Below, piece after piece: positions 17,482 through 19,616 of a stretch of DNA of 19,616 nt; position 1 is the stretch's first letter, and each line of letters starts with the position of its first letter. Location: assembly GCA_902782585.1 (NCBI GenBank), contig CACZNK010000046.1, positions 1 to 19,616 on the forward strand, written 5' to 3'. The translations under genes were made by a program, and so were the position numbers. The notes beneath the pieces were generated by a model, which saw only the letters and a program-made list of their open reading frames with translations, was not told where the DNA came from and searched no databases. This stretch comes from an uncultured Ureaplasma sp. GTDB lineage: Bacteria; Bacillota_I; Bacilli_A; Mycoplasmatales; Mycoplasmoidaceae.

Positions 17482-18714
17482 ATGTACGAAAATAAAAAGA
17501 CCCTAAAGGATTTAGATTTAAACAATAAAAAAGTTATTGTTAGATTTGATTTTAATGTTCCTATTAAAGATGGGGTTGTAACTGACGATAAAAGAATAGT
17601 TGCAGCAATTCCGACAATCAAATATTTATTTGATAAGAATTGTTGTATTATTGGTTTAAGTCATTTAAGTCGAATTAAAACTCTTGATGATATTAAATCT
17701 AATAAAAAATCATTAGCTCCAGTTGCTAAAAAACTTCAAGAATTATTACCAAATAATAAAGTTATTTTTGAACCATCATTAGATTATTCAACAATCAAAC
17801 AAAAAGCAAGTCAATTACAATCTGGACAAATTCTTTTATTAGAGAATACAAGATATTATGATGTTGATGGTAAAAACACAGTAGTTAAATTTGAATCCAA
17901 AAATAATTCAGATCTTGCTAAGTTTTGAGCAAGTTTAGCTGATTGTTTTGTTAATGATGCATTTGGTACAGTTCATCGTGCCCATGCATCAAATGTTGGT
18001 ATTGCACAAAACATTAAGGATTCATGCATTGGTTTTCTTATTGAAAAAGAAATTAATTCAATATCACAAGCTATTGAAAACCCAAAACATCCATACATGG
18101 CTATTTTAGGTGGTGCTAAAGTAAGCGATAAAATTAAAGTTATTAGTAATCTATTACCTAAAGTTGATAAGATTCTTATTTGTGGTGGTATGGCATATAC
18201 ATTTTTAGCAGCTCAAGGTTATGATGTTGGTAAAAGTATTTGTGAACTAGAAATGTATGATTTTGCAAAAGAGATATTAGAAAAAGGCAAAGATAAAATT
18301 TTATTAACAACAGATGCATATTGTAATAATGAATTTGTTGATACTCCTGGTAAATTAATAAACATTCAAGATGGTTTTAAAAATCTTGAAGGTTTAGATA
18401 TTGGTGAACAAACAATTAAATTATTTGATCAAACTTTAGATAGTGCAAAAACAGTTGTATGAAATGGTCCATGTGGTGTTTTTGAGTTTAAAAATTATCA
18501 AAAAGGAACTAATTGTCTTGCTAAGAAATTAGCTGAAATAACAACTAAAGGTTGTTATACATTAATTGGCGGCGGTGATTCAGCAGCTGCTATTAAACAA
18601 TTAGGTTATAAAGAGGAAGATTATAGTTTTATATCAACTGGTGGTGGTGCTTGTCTATCACTTATAGAAGGATCACCACTTCCGGGTATTGAAGCTATAG
18701 CAGATAGGAGATAA
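17482..18714 (+). CDS. pgk: Phosphoglycerate kinase
   Basis: A 410-aa enzyme making ATP from 1,3-bisphosphoglycerate, the step after gap. Visible motifs: VRFDFNVPIKDG (20-31), LSHLSR, LLENTRYYD, VNDAFGTVHRAHAS, AILGGAKVSDKI, WNGPCGVFE (Trp 327 is TGA), and the C-terminal nucleotide-loop IGGGDSAAA with STGGGA. LSHLSR and WNGPCG differ slightly from the commonest LSHLGRP and WNGPMG. Starts 3 nt after gap and ends 2 nt before the PTS gene, so one transcript is likely. Confidence 0.97.
18706..18710 (+). promoter_or_regulatory. Shine-Dalgarno of the PTS gene inside the pgk end
   Basis: AGGAG overlaps the last codons of pgk and lies 6 nt before the ATG at 18717, supporting that start and hence the long N-terminal extension. 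Confidence 0.7.
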
Positions 18715-18716
18715 AT

Positions 18717-19616
18717 ATGAGATATATACAAAAAAGATTCTATGCAAAAGATGAAATGATTAAATCATATGATTTACATCCAGTTGAAAATGTTAATTCT
18801 CAACCTAAAAGTAAATTAAAGAAATTTGCAAATTTAAGTAAACCTAAAAAATCAAGAAGTAATATTGATATTAAAGAATTTATTGCTAAACTTTCACGTG
18901 GTTTAATGTTACCTGTTGCAATGTTACCTATTGCAGGATTATTTTTAGGAATAGGTAGTGCTATTGTTAACAATGCTCATGGTAACACAGGTTTAGAAAT
19001 ATTTGGAAAAGTATTACAAATTCCTGGTGGTGCTGTATTTGCTAACTTACCAATTTTATTTTGTGTTGCGATTGCTATCGCATTCACGGGTGATGCTGGA
19101 ACTGCAGGATTATCTGGTGTAGTAGGATGAATTATATTTTGTGCATTACAATCAGTATTTATTATTGAAGTTGATCCTGATACAAAATATCGTTTCTTAT
19201 TCTATACATTGAATGGTACAGAATATGATGCAATCTTTACAACTAATGTTGGTATCGAATCACTAAATACAAGTGTATTTGGTGGTATTGCTGTTGGTTC
19301 AATAGTTGCTATTCTTTATAACAAATTTAAAAATATTAAAATGCCTACATCATTAGGATTTTTCTCAGGTGTAAGATTTATTCCAATTATTACATTTGGT
19401 GCAATGATTATTGTGTCATTATTATTTTGTTTAATATGACCACTTATTGGTAAAGGATTATATTGATTTGGTGGTGTATTAAGTAAAACACCATTTGGTC
19501 TTAATTCATTGATTTTTGGTTTTGGTGAAAGATCATTAGTTCCATTTGGTTTACACCATGCATTCTATGCACCACTCTGATATACATCAGTTGGTGGTCA
19601 ATTTAATTTAACTGAA
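18717..19616 (+). CDS. ptsG: PTS glucose-type permease, EIIC domain (3' truncated by window)
   Basis: The first 300 residues of a phosphotransferase-system sugar permease, which imports sugar while phosphorylating it. After a polar, Lys-rich stretch (~1-50), the EIIC domain begins DIKEFIAKLSRGLMLPVAML (51-70), then hydrophobic segments with FTGDAGTAGLSGVVGW, and FGERSLVPFGLHHAFYAPLW, the Glc-family ERxLxPxGLHH signature. The ~50-aa leader is longer than the ~10 residues usual before this domain, but the Shine-Dalgarno supports the ATG at 18717. EIIB and EIIA domains would lie beyond the window. Substrate is probably glucose; related sugars such as N-acetylglucosamine cannot be excluded. Confidence 0.9.

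Noticed and set aside
1..19616. CRISPR arrays, insertion sequences, tandem repeats, rRNA
   Set aside because: No regularly spaced repeats, transposase frames or rRNA-like sequence were seen on either strand.

Overview
The window is a stretch of chromosome from a low-GC, wall-less bacterium (Mollicutes). Base composition is very A/T-rich. Nearly every conserved gene is interrupted by in-frame TGA at positions where its family has Trp (Lon YLDW, phosphoglycerate kinase WNGP, ParE RKKW), so TGA must be read as Trp (genetic code 4). Most coding coordinates below therefore span several apparent open reading frames. A glucose-type PTS permease, adjacent gap-pgk, a NadD-YqeK fusion, and neighbourhoods resembling cdd-manB and lspA-pseudouridine synthase-tsaB of the M. 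genitalium/M. pneumoniae group point to a glucose-fermenting mycoplasma, perhaps of the pneumoniae/Malacoplasma branch. The species is not certain.

Layout. 1-619 (minus): tRNA-Tyr and greA. 699-3700 (plus): an Abi-like HEPN-type protein, cytidine deaminase, and a phosphohexo/pentomutase. 3714-5540 (minus): a short ComEC-core membrane protein and an unrecognised membrane protein. 5541-6076: no intact gene, only decayed coding remnants and a hairpin. 6077-11565 (minus): parE, parC and a NadD-YqeK fusion, tightly packed. 11608-14015 (plus, divergent from parE): one reading frame joining signal peptidase II to an RluD-type pseudouridine synthase, then tsaB and an unrecognised membrane protein, with 1-nt gaps. 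14012-16327 (minus): lon, under a CIRCE operator. 16477-19616 (plus): gap, pgk and the start of a PTS glucose permease, which runs off the window.

How the genes work together. cdd and manB would belong to nucleoside salvage, feeding pentose phosphate into glycolysis. gap and pgk are consecutive glycolytic steps, followed directly by a sugar importer. parE/parC form topoisomerase IV. The lspA-rluD/tsaB group joins lipoprotein maturation to RNA modification. Regulation appears to come in two styles: several genes have TATAAT only 8-12 nt before the start codon and no Shine-Dalgarno (probably leaderless), whereas lon, ptsG and, less clearly, gap have leaders with a Shine-Dalgarno.

The most unusual features are the LspA-RluD single reading frame, the TATAAT-N12-ATG arrangement with back-to-back promoters between parE and lspA, and an Abi/HEPN-like gene in a reduced genome. 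I see no CRISPR array, insertion sequence or rRNA.
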